DNA of 64,000 nucleotides from Budorcas taxicolor (GCF_023091745.1 NC_068910.1:7166272-7230271); one strand, 5' to 3'; positions 23,860 to 36,544 are shown, numbered from the stretch's first letter. The notes: a model not told the origin generated them from the sequence alone. Program-made: numbers and translations.

Positions 23860-25465
23860 GAAGCCTTTGAGTAATCAAGATAGTGTGGTATTGGGGAAAG
23901 AAGAGACAGATAGATCAATGGGACAGAAAGGAGAACTCAGAACAGAGACCCCCATGAATATCGCCAACAGGTCTTGGACAAAGCAGCAAAGGAAACACAA
24001 CGGAAAAAGACAAAGATAGTCTTTGCAACAAATGGCGCAGGAACAACAGGACGTAAATGTGCCCAAAATGAATCCAGACACAGGCCTCACGCCCTTCACA
24101 AAATTCAGCTCAAAATGGATCTTTGATCTAAATGTAAAACACGAAACTCCCGGGAGGCAACACCAGGAGAAAACCCAGATGGCCTTGGGCAGGTGATACA
24201 CGTTTTAGATATAACAGCACAGAGGCAGCCGTGAAAGAAAGAACTGAAAAGCCAGACTGCACTAAAAACTGCTCTGCAAAGAAGACGTCAAGAGACTGAG
24301 AGGACAAGTCATAGGCTGGGAGAACGTATTTGCAGGAGACATGCCTGGTAAACGACTGTTATCCAAAATATACAAAGGACGCTTAAAACTCACCAATGAA
24401 AAACAACCTGATTTTTAAAAAATGGGCCAAAGGCCTTAACAGACACCTCACCAAAAAGATACAGAGATGGCAAACAATCATATGAAAAGATATAAACAAT
24501 CTTATGAAAAGCTCTTTATCGTATGTCATCAAGGAAATGCAAATTCAAAAAACCAGTAAGATACCACCATAGAGCTATGCTGCTGCTGCTAAGTCGCTTC
24601 AGTCGTGTCTGACTCTGTACGACTCTAGAGACGGTAGCCCACCAGGCTCCTCTGTCCCTGGGATTCTCCAGGCAAGAATACTGGAGTGGGCTGCCATCTC
24701 CTTCTCCACCATTGAGCTATGCGAGTGGCCAAAATCTTCAAATGCTGGCAATGACGTGAAGCTTTAGAAATTCTTATCCACTGCTGGTGGAAATGCAAAA
24801 TACAGACACCTTGGAAGGTTCTTACAAAACCACACATAGTCTTACCATACGATCCAGTAATCAAACTCCTTGGTATTTACCCAAAAGAGCTCAAAATTTG
24901 TGTCCACACAAAAACCTCACATGAATGCTTGTAACTGCCCAAACCTGAAAGCAACCAAGTGGCCTTCAGTAGGTGAATGACAAGGAATATTGCGAGAAAG
25001 AGGTTATCAAGCCATGAGAAGACATGGAGGAAACTTAGATGAATATCACAAAATGAAAGAAGCCAGTCTAAAAAGGCTATATGCTGGATGAGTCCAACCA
25101 AACGACATTCTGGAAAGGCAAAACTATGGAGATAATGAAGAGATCACTGGTTGCCAGAGGTCAGAGGGGAGAGAAAGATGAACAGGTGGAGCAGAGAGGA
25201 TTTTTAAGGCAGAGAAACTATTCTGAATGATTCTATAATGGTGGACATACGTCACTACACATCTGTCAAAATCCAGAGAACGCACACCACCACGAGTTAC
25301 CCTTCATGGACTTTGGGTGATGATGATATGTTGATGTAGGTTCATCGGTTGTTATAAATACACCACTGTGGGGCAGGATATGGGTGGGGAAGCAACAGGG
25401 GATATGCGGGAACCCGCTGTACCTTCTGCTCAACTTTGCAGTGAACCTACAAATGCAAAAAAAGT
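23860..25465 (+). mobile_element. L1 LINE: ORF2 end and 3' UTR, degenerate
   Basis: Long match to the typical order of the L1 ORF2 C-terminal region ('tagatcaatgggacaga', 'ccatgaatatcgcc'-like block, 'aagaagacgtcaagagactg', 'ccaaaatatacaaagg', 'cactgctggtggaaatgcaaaa', 'ttggtatttacccaaaag'), then a 3' UTR. Many stops. Interrupted by a SINE at 24580-24713. Confidence 0.85.
24580..24713 (-). repeat. Bov-A type SINE (body only) inserted in L1
   Basis: Antisense Bov-A body starting 'ctgctgctgctaagtcgcttc' and ending 'gccatctccttctccacc'. The tRNA head is missing. Direct repeat 'gagctatg' at 24572-24579 and 24714-24721. Confidence 0.88.
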
Positions 25466-25829
25466 GTGTCTGCTTGTCTTTTACAAAGCTTGTCAGCAAT
25501 CTTGCTGCCTAACTGTCCTCATCACCGCAAAGGTTCCCTGACAGTCAGCAGGGTGCCCTCCCTCCCTCTGGGCTGTCGAGCCCTAAGTGCCCAGAAGCCT
25601 CCCTGGAGGCAGGAGTGGGCAGAGAGGCAGAGACAGGCAGAGCTGAGGGTTCTGGAGCCAGCAGTGGCCCAGTCAAGGCGAGGTAGAATCCGTGAGCTGG
25701 TCTGGCCAACTGGAGCTCACGCTGAGCAAGCCTGCAGAGAAACCACGAGGCTTTGCTGGTTTTTCCCTGAAGTTTCCCACGCAGCAGTCAGTGATCTCTT
25801 AGGAATGGGAACTGGATTGGGTCATTGCC
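25466..25829. other. No gene recognised
   Basis: GC-richer stretch that opens a 209-codon + strand frame (25466-26095). The frame runs on into the L2 remnant, so it is not a gene by my reading. Confidence 0.45.
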
Positions 25830-26265
25830 TCCAGAGACCCCTTCAGTGGCTTCCATCACACTGGGCATCAGGTCAACACCACGGACCTGGGCCTCAAGAG
25901 CCCACCCCACCAGGCGTCTCCTGGTTCCCCAGCCGCCTCACCCCTCTCTGTCCCCTAGCATGTTCTTCTCATCCTTGGACATGCCCAACTTCCTACCACC
26001 TGTTCCCTGGGCTGGGAATGGTTACCCCAATCTTCAGCTCATGGGAATTTATGATCCAGGTCCTAAATGTCACCTCTTTAGTAAACCCCTCCTAACCACC
26101 CGGTGTGAGACGCCCCCTCACTCACTCCACCATCTCTCTGCTTTAATCCTCTGTCATTTAACTTGGTATTTTTGGTCTTGTGTACTGCCCTATCCCTAGC
26201 TTTTAGTTGAGCGCTGGCACAGAGCAGGAACTTGGCAAACAGATGTTGAATGAAGGACTCAAATG
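25830..26265 (+). repeat. L2 LINE 3' remnant
   Basis: Old LINE2 layout: a 'cctaaatgtcacctctttag' block, a 'cctcctaaccaccc' block, and the ending 'gcgctggcacagagcaggaac' with 'gttgaatgaa'. Confidence 0.6.
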
Positions 26266-27171
26266 AGACCGGCCAGTGAGAAAAGGCATGTCCAGGCAGA
26301 AGGACTGATGTTTTATCATAAACAGATGGTGCGAATAAAGTCACAAATCCTGCAACTGGTCTCACGGCTCACACGTGGCGAGCACAAAACCTCAGGAGGT
26401 GTGCATGACGTTTATTTTCCCTTATAAATTGTGCATATTCTGCAAGAACCTGGCGGCCACACAATGAACTCTTGACCTCCTCCAGGTTCCAGAGACCTTC
26501 ATTTCAACACCTTAACCATATCACATCCAATGCTAAACGTACCACCGCCTTATGAAACCAACACCATCCCTGATATCTCATTTTCATTACGGGCACCCAA
26601 GTCTCCCCAGAGCCTCTGAATGATTCTGCTCCCCCGTTCTGCAACCTCCCGCCACTTGCCAGCTCCCTGGTCTCCTGGCACGTCTCTCTCATCCCTTTCA
26701 TTCCTACTGCTGGGCACGGTGTCGACCACTCTTTCCCCCACCGTCTGCCTCTGACAATTGTCTCCTGGGTCACTTCCCAACCTTCAGTGGCTATTCATGA
26801 GAACTGATATTAGCAAAAATGGCTACTTCTTTCCTCCTTCCCCTCCTCTCACGGTTTTAAGTGCTAACCATAAAACACGAAGAATTTAAAGAATCTAACG
26901 CAACACTGGAAAGCAACTATACTCCAAAAAAAATTAATTGAAAAACAAAAAAGAAAAAACAATCTGTAGTTATCCTGGAAAGTCTGCACCGACTTTAAGC
27001 CTCCTTGGGAGGGAGGGGCCCTCCTTCAAGCCCCTCTGCCCTCAGGAAGAGAAGAGTGGTCCCCTGCCACACCCTGTAGGGTCAGTCTTCCTACAATACA
27101 GGTATCAGCTGCTGAAATGTGGGTCAGTCTAGACCTGCACTGTGCACCATGGTGGCCACTGGCTGTATGTA
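26266..27171. other. No gene recognised
   Basis: Unique DNA. The short piece at about 26890-26945 ('caactatactccaaaaaa') is the very end of an artiodactyl L1 followed by an A-rich tail. Confidence 0.45.
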
Positions 27172-27883
27172 ATCTTGCTTTTCTTCCTGAATCTTCGATA
27201 CATATTAGGAAAGACAATCCAAAAGCACAGTGGGGTCTTTGGAAGAGGACGATGATAGATTTCCACTCTTCCTTGATTTAGCCATTATCCTCCCCTGGGA
27301 AGTTCAGAGTGTCTTGAAGGGGTTATCTGAATTCAAACCAATTGCAATTAAATAAAATTTAGAGAAATCCATTTCTGAGTCGCACTAAGCACAGCTTGCG
27401 TGCTCACTGCTACACGTGATGGCAGCTGGGCCATGAACAGCGCCGACACAGGATGTTGTCCCCACCACCTTGTAGAAAGCGCTAATGCACGGCCCTGCTC
27501 CAGACCCCAGCACTTGGATGAGGCTTCTTTTCTCATTAATGTAGCCAAGAGATGATTACTAAACTCTTAGAACGTGCTGCTGAACTGCAACTATGCCAAG
27601 ACCTCATGGTCCTGTGCTCACAGAGTTAGTGGGGAAAGAAAATCCTTATGAACTTTATTCCTTGGAAGTTTATCCCTGGAACTCCTTGTACCCACACTAG
27701 TCAGACCCTCACCACCAAACGATTGCTAACCCCTTCAAGACACTTTGGACTTCCCAAGGGATGATAAGGCTTTAATCAAGGAGGAGTGGAAATCTACCAT
27801 TGCCTTCTTCCAAAGACCCCCCTATGCTTTTGGAAGATGACTTTCCCAATACATAACGAAGATTCAGGAAGAAGAGCAGGATT
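27172..27883. repeat. Imperfect inverted repeat, arms of about 155 bp
   Basis: The sequence at 27172-27328 and the reverse complement of 27725-27883 align over their whole length at roughly 80-85 percent by eye. Shared blocks include 'cttcttcctgaatcttcg', 'ggggtctttggaaga', 'tagatttccactc' and 'gtgtcttgaaggggtta'. About 395 bp separate the arms and do not pair in an obvious way. The element type is not recognised; two opposed copies of one repeat, or an inverted duplication, are both possible. Confidence 0.8.
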
Positions 27884-29928
27884 ACAAACCTAGCCTTAGA
27901 TCTGGAGACCTTGGAAAGCAGAGGACTGAAGCAAAACTCATTTATTCTCTGCCAGAGACTGTGCTAGACACTCGGAATGTGGGGACAAACAGGGCGAACC
28001 CAGACGTGGCTCTCCCACTGGCCCTTGCGACAAAGTCACCGTGGGCCTTTCCTCTGAGGTAGACTTGCGACGCTATGGGGGACAGATTTCATTTCACAAT
28101 TAGTCCCTCGTTGACCTTCAACTCCAGTGCAGCCCCAAGCCCTGGGACCCAGAGGGCCTGCACCCACCCCCTGCCCTCTAGAACTCATCTAGGTGAGAAT
28201 GCAGAGAGAAAAATCCCCATTGCAAAAGGGAGCCAGCAATGGCCCATGATCACCCAGCTCCGAATTCTACCTGCAGAGAGAGAAACACAGCAAAGAAAAC
28301 AAAAGAATGGGGAGTCCCCTCTGAGGAATGAAACCAAACTGAGTGACAGACAAAGGAACCCCACTTGTCCCAGGCTCACTGGAGACACCAGAAGTTCTCC
28401 CTACTGCCTCCCTGCATCTTCCTGCCTCCCCAGCCTTGCCATCCCAGCCTCCTCTGCAACCCAGGGAAAACCTGGGAATTCCAAAGTGGCTCATCTAGAA
28501 CTTCTGGACCGACTTCCAGAACACGTGGACCGCAGGGGCGGGGGCAGGGGCAGGGCCACACAGAAGAGAGAATTCTTCCCACAGCAGCACACTGACCCCT
28601 TCTCTTCTTCCCTGACCACCGCCCCCAACGCGCCTCTTCCCACCAGACTCACCAGCCACGTGGTGGGCAAGCAGCCCGAGTCAAGAGGAGGTAGAACGCA
28701 CAGCCGTCTTCCTTGCCCAGGGCGTTTGCCCTTGTAGTGCACGCTCAGCCTCCTGGAAGCTTTCCCGGGTCCCAAGCAAACATAAGGGAGGAGCAACATC
28801 ACCACTCCCTCCGCCAAGACCCCCAGAAATCAGTTCAGGGGGCATTTGTGTCCCCCTGTGGCCTCTTCCTTCTCTGTCATCATTTGCCAACTCCAAGGGA
28901 GAAGTGAAAGGCCATGGCGTTCAGCCGATTCTCAGTCAGGCCCCGTTATAGACACCATGCTCAATGAATGTGGACGACGTTAGGGAATTCACAGCTCCCT
29001 CAAGGCTGCTGAATCAGCCACTGCTTTCATTCTTACTGCTCACTGCGCTGCACGTTTCGTCTGGGCTACTTGCTGGCCTTTCCATTCAGATAAGAAACCC
29101 AGCTGCGTCTTCTGCATGGCTTTGTTCTATAGTAACTGGTGGTGGCTGTGATGGATGGGTCCTGTGCCTGGAAGAATACCGCCAAGGCCACAGGCCGATA
29201 TATGATATACTGACAAGGCGAACTCAGTCTCACTGCAGTGCTGCGGGGACAAATCAAAAAACAACAGTCTTTGCCATAATGTCAACAAAGAATCAACTTG
29301 AGTCTTTTCTCTGTTCTGGGCATCAGAGGCTGTTGACTGTAGCTTCTCTTTGACAATTATTCCCCAAATGCCCCTCAAATGCCAGGCATGGTGCCTGGCC
29401 CTGGGACCCAGAGAGGTGCAACTGTATCGTGATCGAAGGCTCCATCGAAGCTGCTGTGGCTGGTGAAGGCTTGCACGTGTGACTTCGTCAAAAATATAAC
29501 ATCTGTTTAGGCGTTTTTCAAAATGTCACCTGCACATCCATGATCAGTAAGATGAAATGCATCATTGATGCTGATATATCTCATGGATAGTGGTCACGTC
29601 AGAATAAAATCTTACTGTATTTGACCTCAGTTTCAAGGAGTTCCTGGCTCTCCAACACTCCCTGTGTTCCCAGATGTGTCTGTCCCATGCGTGACCTTCG
29701 AAGGTGGCACTGCCACGCGACGGAACTTTCAGAGATGCCGGGCCTGCTCCTCACCTATGCCGTGTTCCACGGTAGCCACGGGCACACATGGCTGTCAAGC
29801 ACCCGAACTGTGGCTACTGTGACTCAGGAACTAGTCACATTGTAATGGATTTGAATTTAAACAGGCAGACGTGACGAGTAGCCATGGTATTAGCACAGCT
29901 GTACGGGTTCAGGTGGATCTAAGGCGGG
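27884..29928. other. No gene recognised; candidate area for the CCR9 noncoding exon
   Basis: Mostly unique sequence. A + strand frame of 220 codons (28075-28737) is open but matches no family that I know. In other mammals a noncoding CCR9 exon lies about 14-16 kb upstream of the main exon, which would fall here or in 30.9-33 kb, but I could not identify it. Confidence 0.35.
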
Positions 29929-30946
29929 CACACCAGACCACCTGACCTGCCTCTTGAGAGACCTGCATGCAGGCCAGGAAGCAACGGTCAGAGCTGGACA
30001 TGGACCAACAGACTGCTTCCAAATAGGAAAAGGAGCACGTCAAGGCTGTATATTGTCACCCTGCTTATTTAACTTCTATGCAGAGTACATCATGAGAAAC
30101 ACTGGGCTGGAAGAAGCACAAGCTGGAATCAAGATTGCCAGGAGAAATATCAATAACCTCAGATATGCAGATGACACCACCCTTATGGCAGAAAGTGAAG
30201 AGGAACTAAAAAGCCTCTTGATGAAAGTGAAAGAGGAGAGTGAAAAAGTTGGCTTAAAGCTCAACATTCAGAAAACGAAGATCATGGCATCCGGTCCCAT
30301 CACTTCATGGGAAATAGATGGGGAAACAGTGGAGACAGTGTCAGACTTTATTTTTGGGGGCTCCAAAATCACTGCAGATGGCGATTGCAGCCATGAAATT
30401 AAAAGACGCTTACTCCTTGGAAGAAAAGTTATGACCAACCTAGATAGCATATTCAAAAGCAGAGACATTACTTTGCCAACAAAGGTCCATCTAGTCAAGG
30501 CTATGGTTTTTCCAGTGGTCATGTATGGGTGTGAGAGTTGGCCTGTGAAGAAAGCTGAGTGCCGAAGAATTGATGCTTTTGAACTGTGGTGTTGGAGAAG
30601 ACTCTTGAGAGTCCGTTGGACTGCAAGGAGATCCAACCAGTCCATTCTGAAGGAGATCAGCCCTGGGATTTCTTTGGAGGGAATGATGCTGAAGCTGAAA
30701 CTCCAGTACTTTGGCCACCTCATGCGAAGAGTTGACTCATTGGAAGAGACTCTGATGCTGGGGAGGGATTGGGGGCAGGAGGAGAAGGGGACGACAGAGG
30801 ATGAGATGGCTGGATGGCATCGCTGACTCGATGGACGCGAGTCTGAGTGAACTCTGGGAGTTGGTGATGGACAGGGAGGCCTGGTGTGCTGTGATTCATG
30901 GGGTTGCAAAGAGTCGGACACGACCGAGCAACTGAACTGAACTGAA
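29929..30946 (+). mobile_element. BovB LINE 3' part with a long open reverse transcriptase frame
   Basis: A 5'-truncated BovB copy. The frame 29954-30826 (290 codons) stays open from the palm region of the reverse transcriptase through the C-terminus. It shows GCILSPCLFNFYAEYIM, the catalytic motif in NNLRYADDTTLM, and the C-terminal MYGCESW and LQYFGHLMRR blocks. The N-terminal endonuclease and half of the RT domain are absent, so it is not autonomous. The open frame implies a fairly recent copy. It ends at 'actgaactgaactga'. Confidence 0.93.
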
Positions 30947-33035
30947 GGTCTAACGGGTCACACTGTGATGCCCAGAGCAGGGGCTAGGGGTGATAACCAC
31001 CCCCTCACAGGCCTGTCCAGACAATGAGACCTTATAAAGATACACTTGGGCCAGCCTGATCTCTCTCGATGGGACTCTCCACCTCCCCATTCCCTGAAAG
31101 GAGCCGTGCTGTCTAGGAAAAGAAGTGGCTGTCAGACGATCGGCTTGTCTGAGCAACTTCAGAGAAGACAGTTTTCCCTTAGCCCAGCACTTCTTGGCTT
31201 TTCAGTTCTGGTTGCACATCACCGACTCTGCTGATTGCTGGAAGCTGCAGCTGGTGACTCCCTCTCCCCACCCTCCTGGCCACCCCACCAGTGACAACTC
31301 AGGCAGGGGTGGCCTGGCTTCCTTTCGGGTGTTTTCTATGGGTAGCAGCCTGCTCAGAGCTCACAGAAGGCTTGCCCGTCGTCCCAGGCAGAGAGCAAGC
31401 CAGGCCCTTCCCCAGAGCTGGCGGGGCCGCCTCCTCCTGGAGCCTCACTCGCTGCCCTCCCCCGTGAGTACCACCTTCTTCCTCCTCCCCATCCCAGGGG
31501 CACTGGGTCCTCAGCTGTGTGCTGCCACGATGGCTTCTAAAACCCACTCGCTTGCTCAGTGGCCTTGAGCACTGGGTACTTGGCTAGAAGCTGCCAGGGA
31601 GGCGGAGGTGAGTCAGGTGGGTGCCTTGCTCAGGCTTCCAGGGTGAGTAATAAGACTACCTCCCACCCACACGTGTGAGGCTCGGGTTCAAGACAGTCTG
31701 TTCGGTCATCTGTTCCTTGAAGGAGGGAGAAACAAGAGTGGGGGACGGGTGACAAGAAGGTGGGCCGGGGCTGGGAAAGTGAAGCCCCGATGAGGTCCCT
31801 GGGTCTGAGGGGCTGTCCCAGGGAAAGTGTGTTTTTGGCAGCATTCTCTGTAGCAGCGAAAAACTGGAAACAAGTGAACTCTGCACCAAGAGGTGACTGG
31901 TTAAATGAATCATATAGAATTCAGAGAGTGGGACACTTGGCAGCCACTCAATCTGGTGACATAACTTCACACTGAACTGGCATTAAAAGTGGTCTGTGAG
32001 AGACTGTTAACTAGACAGCAAGACAGAAAACGCTTTGGGTAGTCTGATTTCCTTTCCTTTACGGGCTCTATGTGTATGTATGTATGTGGGATTGTGTTGG
32101 AATGTCTAAAAGACCGCATCTCAGAAGACTAACACTGGCCATCCTAGGAAAGGGGTGTTTGGGGAGATTTTATTTTCTTCATTATATATGCTTGCTTTGG
32201 GGGATTATTTTTTCTTCATTGGGAATACAGTTCTTTACAATCAGATAAAAGTAAAGCTGCTCTATTGTAAGTGACTCCTCACTGACCACTGCTTTGTCCT
32301 GTCAACATACTTGTCCAGCTCTTAGCTGGCTGTGGCCCCTTGGACCCTCTGTGGGAGGGCAGCTGCTGGGTGTGGAGCTGGGATGTGGTACAGCCACCAG
32401 TGGGCAAGGCCTGTTCCTCCCCCGCCTCATCACACAAACCCAAGTTCACCTGCTATTTCAGCATCTGGCGTCTGACAGTCTCTTTTTCCCAATATCTGTC
32501 CATCTGCTCTGAAGCCCCCTCACATGCTCCTCACTCACAGCCCCCGAGCCCAGCACAGTGCCTGCCCAGCGAGGGGCGGGCACTTCACCCAGGCTTAGGC
32601 AGCAGACAGCCAGAGGGACAGCTCAGAGTCCCTGCTGTCGTGCAACGTGAAAAAGCAGAGCTTCCAAACAAAAACAAAACGCAAGAGGTGATTCAACTTC
32701 CGTGTGGCAAGTTGGACAAAGATCAAAGTCAGGACCTGCCTTCCTGACTCACTTTAGTATCAGTATCCAGTTTTTTGGGGCTACTATGAGTAACGCCATG
32801 TGGATTTTCACGCTGGTTACCTTGAAAGACAGCAGAGAATAGAAAAACGATAGCTATTAGTAGATCCCAGGCTAAGTTTTCTAGTGGGCACTTTCCACTC
32901 TTAGAGACGCGCAGCTCCCCACTTCTCAGGACCCGGCACATACTTGCTGCTTTCTGGCACTCACACCTTTGTGGATGTCTTTTACATTTCCCTGACCTGG
33001 AGTCATCTTTTCTCCCTTCACTGAATGCCCTCATG
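30947..33035. other. No gene recognised
   Basis: Unique, moderately GC-rich DNA. A TATA-like 'ccttataaaga' lies at 31030-31040 and could belong to a promoter, without other support. Frames of 100-147 codons occur on both strands and match nothing known. Confidence 0.4.
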
Positions 33036-33050
33036 CTCTTCAGCCTACAT

Positions 33051-33271
33051 GTGTGCGCTCTGAGTTGTTTCTGTTGTGTCTGACTCTTTGCGACCCCACG
33101 GACTGTAGCCCACCAGGTTCCTCTGTCCACAGGATTCTCCAGGCAAGAATCCTGGAGAGGGCTGCCATGCCCTCCTCCAGGGGTCTTCCCGAGCCAGGGA
33201 TCGAACCTAGTTCTCCTGTGTCTTCTGCATTGACAGGCAGGTTCTCTACCACTAGCCCCACCTGGGAAGCC
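33051..33271 (-). repeat. Bov-tA type SINE
   Basis: Complete antisense copy ending with the head 'cccacctgggaagcc'. Direct repeat 'ctcttcagcctaca' at about 33036-33049 and 33272-33285. Confidence 0.92.
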
Positions 33272-33285
33272 CTCTTCAGCCTACA

Positions 33286-34480
33286 AGAGCCAGCAAAATT
33301 GTTGCCTTCTCAATGAAGCCCTCCTGAATTTTCCCCGGAGTTGGGGACTCGGCTTCCTTCTCCCAATTCCAAAATCATCTCATAGCATTTCCCATTATTG
33401 GTATTTGCAGCCATGATGTATCCGCTGTACTTGAATGCGAGCTTCTTGAAGACATGGATCATGTCTTGCACAGTATTTAAGCCAAGAAAGTGTATCTGGT
33501 GTCCAGGCGCATTGTTTAAGTGAGCTGTGGGGTGAAGCCTGCTTCCTCATCATTGCAGAGTTCTCTGCATCCCGCTCAGAGTCTTAACGCACAGCACTGC
33601 ACTTGACCCTGGAAACAAGCCTTTAGAGCAGCTCGGGTGATCAAGTCCATTTTACAGACAAGGACACCAAGGCTAGGGGAGGGCAGGTCACTCCTTGCTA
33701 AGGTCCCACAGGCAGCAAAAGATGGGCCAAGGAGCAGATGGGGGCTGGCGTGCTCCCCCACCTCCCTCCCCCGGGAGACAATAGACAAGCAGGCTTTGTG
33801 GACGGGGTGGCTCACGCACCCCAGCGAGGCCTCGTGGAGCAGCGGTGGGGATACCTGGGGGGGCACCGAGCCCAGCCCTCATGTTCTCCCAACAGACGGC
33901 AGAGAGGTCTCTTGCTTTCAGTGTGTTTGTCACTTGTGGGTTTTCCCCTTCTGTTTTTCTCTCCTTCTCAGGGGTCAGAAGAAAATGAAAGCACGCTCTA
34001 ACACTTGTGCGGTTTGTGGAATAAGACAGAGGCAAACAATATGATAAAGGGCAGGAGGAGCAGATGCAGAGACTCGAGGGGTTCTCTAGGTGGTGGGTCT
34101 AGGGAGGAATGTTTTTCATTTTCAGTTTCACCCCTGGGCTCTCTCCAAATCGTCTATGAGCCCAAAGCACCTATATAACGGAAGGAAGATAAACCTTTAC
34201 AGAGAGCCAGTGTAGCATTCCAAAGTCGCCAATAGTAGCCACAGTGAATTTACTTGCTAGATTTCTTCTTCCAGGGTTAGGAGGGGACGAGTTCCTCCTA
34301 TGGACAACTTTTGCAAACAGGTGTACAGGACGGAAGAGTGCTGGGGCTTATTTTTTTCTTTTTTAAGCTGACAAGTTATTTTTAAGATAGCCCTTAAAAT
34401 AAAATGTTGTACACAAAGTAGAATATGTAAATAGGTTACAAAACCTCAAGGAAAAAAATGAAAGTCACACTTCCCACTGG
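33286..34480. other. L2-like and MIR-like remnants; no gene recognised
   Basis: 33290-33530 follows the L2 3' pattern ('caatgaagccctcctgaa', 'cttcttgaagacatggatcatg'). 33620-33720 is an antisense MIR-like block ('ttttacagacaaggac'). The frames of 96-135 codons at 33576-34044 overlap on both strands. Confidence 0.5.
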
Positions 34481-35280
34481 TCATCCTTGTTTAACCTCCT
34501 TCCAGAAAACACTTCAGTACTGACAGCTATCAAGTGTATAACCTTTTATATATCTTTTAAAAGATCATGCATCATAATCTACATTTCGCATGTGTATACC
34601 TAAAAATCTTGGTGACCTCCTTGTATCAGTGTGAGGTCTGATTTATTCTATTTATTGGCTGCAATTTACTGAATGAGTGTATCAGAATATCACCTACTGC
34701 TGGATACATAGGTTGCTTTTAGCTTTTCTGATTCTGGGGGCGGCGGGGGAACAACATACAGGATCTTGTGTGTTACTCGCTCAGTGGTGTCTGATTCTTT
34801 GCGATCCCATGAACTATAGCTGACCAGGCTCCTCTGTACGTGGGATTCTCCAGGCAAGAATACTGGAGTGGGTAGCCATGCCCTTCTCTGGGGAATCTTC
34901 CTGACCCAGAAATCGAACCTGGGTCTTCTGCACTGCAGGTGAACTCTTCACCATCAGGGCCATTCATGCACCTTTATGTTCTTTTGTGTGAGTACTAGGA
35001 GGGCGGGCATGTTCCCAGCAGATGAACAGCTGAGTCAGAGCTGCTGTGCTCTGTATGTTTTGACAGATACGGTTTAATCCTCCGAAAAGGTCACACAAAT
35101 TTACACTCCCCACTGCTGTGTGGAGGCCTTTCCCTCAAACTCTCACCAGCATCATTACCATCAGTCCTTATTTTCAACCTATAACTAGCTATAACCAAAT
35201 CCATTCTTTATTCTTCGTGTGGCCTCCTCCTTCGGGAATTTGTTTTCTCAGATATTATCTGGTTAATATTTAGTCTTTTT
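34481..35280 (-). mobile_element. Possible old L1 remnant, split by a SINE
   Basis: Reverse-complement L1-like features ('cacctactgctggatacatagg', 'actccccactgctgtg', 'ctcaccagcatcatta') on both sides of the SINE at 34770-34962. Very diverged. Confidence 0.4.
34770..34962 (-). repeat. Bov-tA type SINE
   Basis: Antisense copy with the Bov-A body ('ctcctctgtacgtgggattc') and a tRNA-like head truncated at 'accatcagggccat'. Confidence 0.88.
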
Positions 35281-36040
35281 ATGCAAGTTAAAAGGAGGTG
35301 ACATGGGATGGAAAAGAGTCTGGGGCTACATAGATACTAGAAATATATGAAGTGTTTTCTAACAAATGTCTTAAAAACTATTTCGCTATTTCCCAAGATG
35401 TATTAAAATTACATTAGATGAGTTGAGATTTTCCCATCTTAACTAGGCAACTTTTTACAAAGATTTGTTTCAGAGCATAAGAGAAAAAAAATCATAAAGT
35501 CCATGGGGCAATATGTAATTTGGGGGGAGATCCTTTGAGACTAAGTAAATTTCTTATCAAATGTTCACCTGCTAATTTCATCATCCATTGGTGATTTTTC
35601 TAATTACAGTAATCCTCTGTACTTATTAGTTGGCACCATACGGAGAGCTTAGTTTTCTCATTTATTTTTCTCAGTATGGATCCACGGATCCTTATTTAAT
35701 TGAATGTGCTATAATAACTGCCATCATTATTTAATTTGATGCTCAAACTGCCTCAGATTTGGCTAGTGGAACCCTATCAAGTTGGTGCCTCTGTCCTTTG
35801 ACAAGTCCTCAATGCCTTTAAACACTTGCTTTCTGGGTTAAAAATCAGTCCCAAGTTCATCTTACAGTCTCCCTGCCCTAACTCTGGAATCAGGCATTTC
35901 TCCATGGGGTCCTGGTTCCTTGTCAGGAAGAAAGGTATTTAGAAACCAAGATCTGGGCACCTGCTGGCCATTATACTGTGTGTCCTTGCTTTTACGTCGT
36001 CTCAGCAGAGAGACTCAGGAAATAAGCTAAAATACATAAC
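35281..36040. other. No gene recognised
   Basis: AT-rich unique sequence with no long open frame. Confidence 0.5.
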
Positions 36041-36258
36041 ACCTGTGGCTCAGCGGGTAAAGAATCCACCTGCAAGGCAGGAGATGCAGGAGACGTGGGT
36101 TCGATTCCTGGGTCAGGAAGATCCCTGGAGGAGGAGGAAACGGCAACCCACTCTCATATTCATCTTGCCTGCAGAATCCCATAGACAGAGGAGCTTGGCG
36201 GGCTACAGTCCACGGGGTCGCAAAACAGAGTCAGCCACGACTGAAGTGACTGAACAAA
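36041..36258 (+). repeat. Bov-tA type SINE
   Basis: Head from 'acctgtggctcagcgggtaa' with a short internal duplication around 'ggcaggagatgcaggaga', and Bov-A body to 'gactgaagtgactgaac'. Confidence 0.9.
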
Positions 36259-36544
36259 ACACATCCATGCAAACTTATCTGTATCTATTTATCAATCGAT
36301 TGACTGATCTATCAAACATCATCTGCTTAATCTCTTCTAACCCTAAAAGCCATGGGTTCATATTGAGCCCTCAGTTCCCACCAAACAGCCCAAGGCACTT
36401 CAGGCACTTTGGAGGAGCTACTGGCAGGAAGGCTACAAGGAGGAAGTCCTGGGTGTCTTTCCCCCGCCTGCTAACGGCCCGATATGACTCTGAAGAGGGA
36501 CAGAAAGAAGAAAGGTTTCATCAGATCTTGCTGTTTTTCCTTTC

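Noticed and set aside
25466..26095. 209-codon + strand frame
   Set aside because: Its second half is an L2 LINE remnant. The first half matches nothing.
31030..31040. TATA-like box as the CCR9 promoter
   Set aside because: A single TATA-like match without initiator, conservation or transcript support is not enough to call it.
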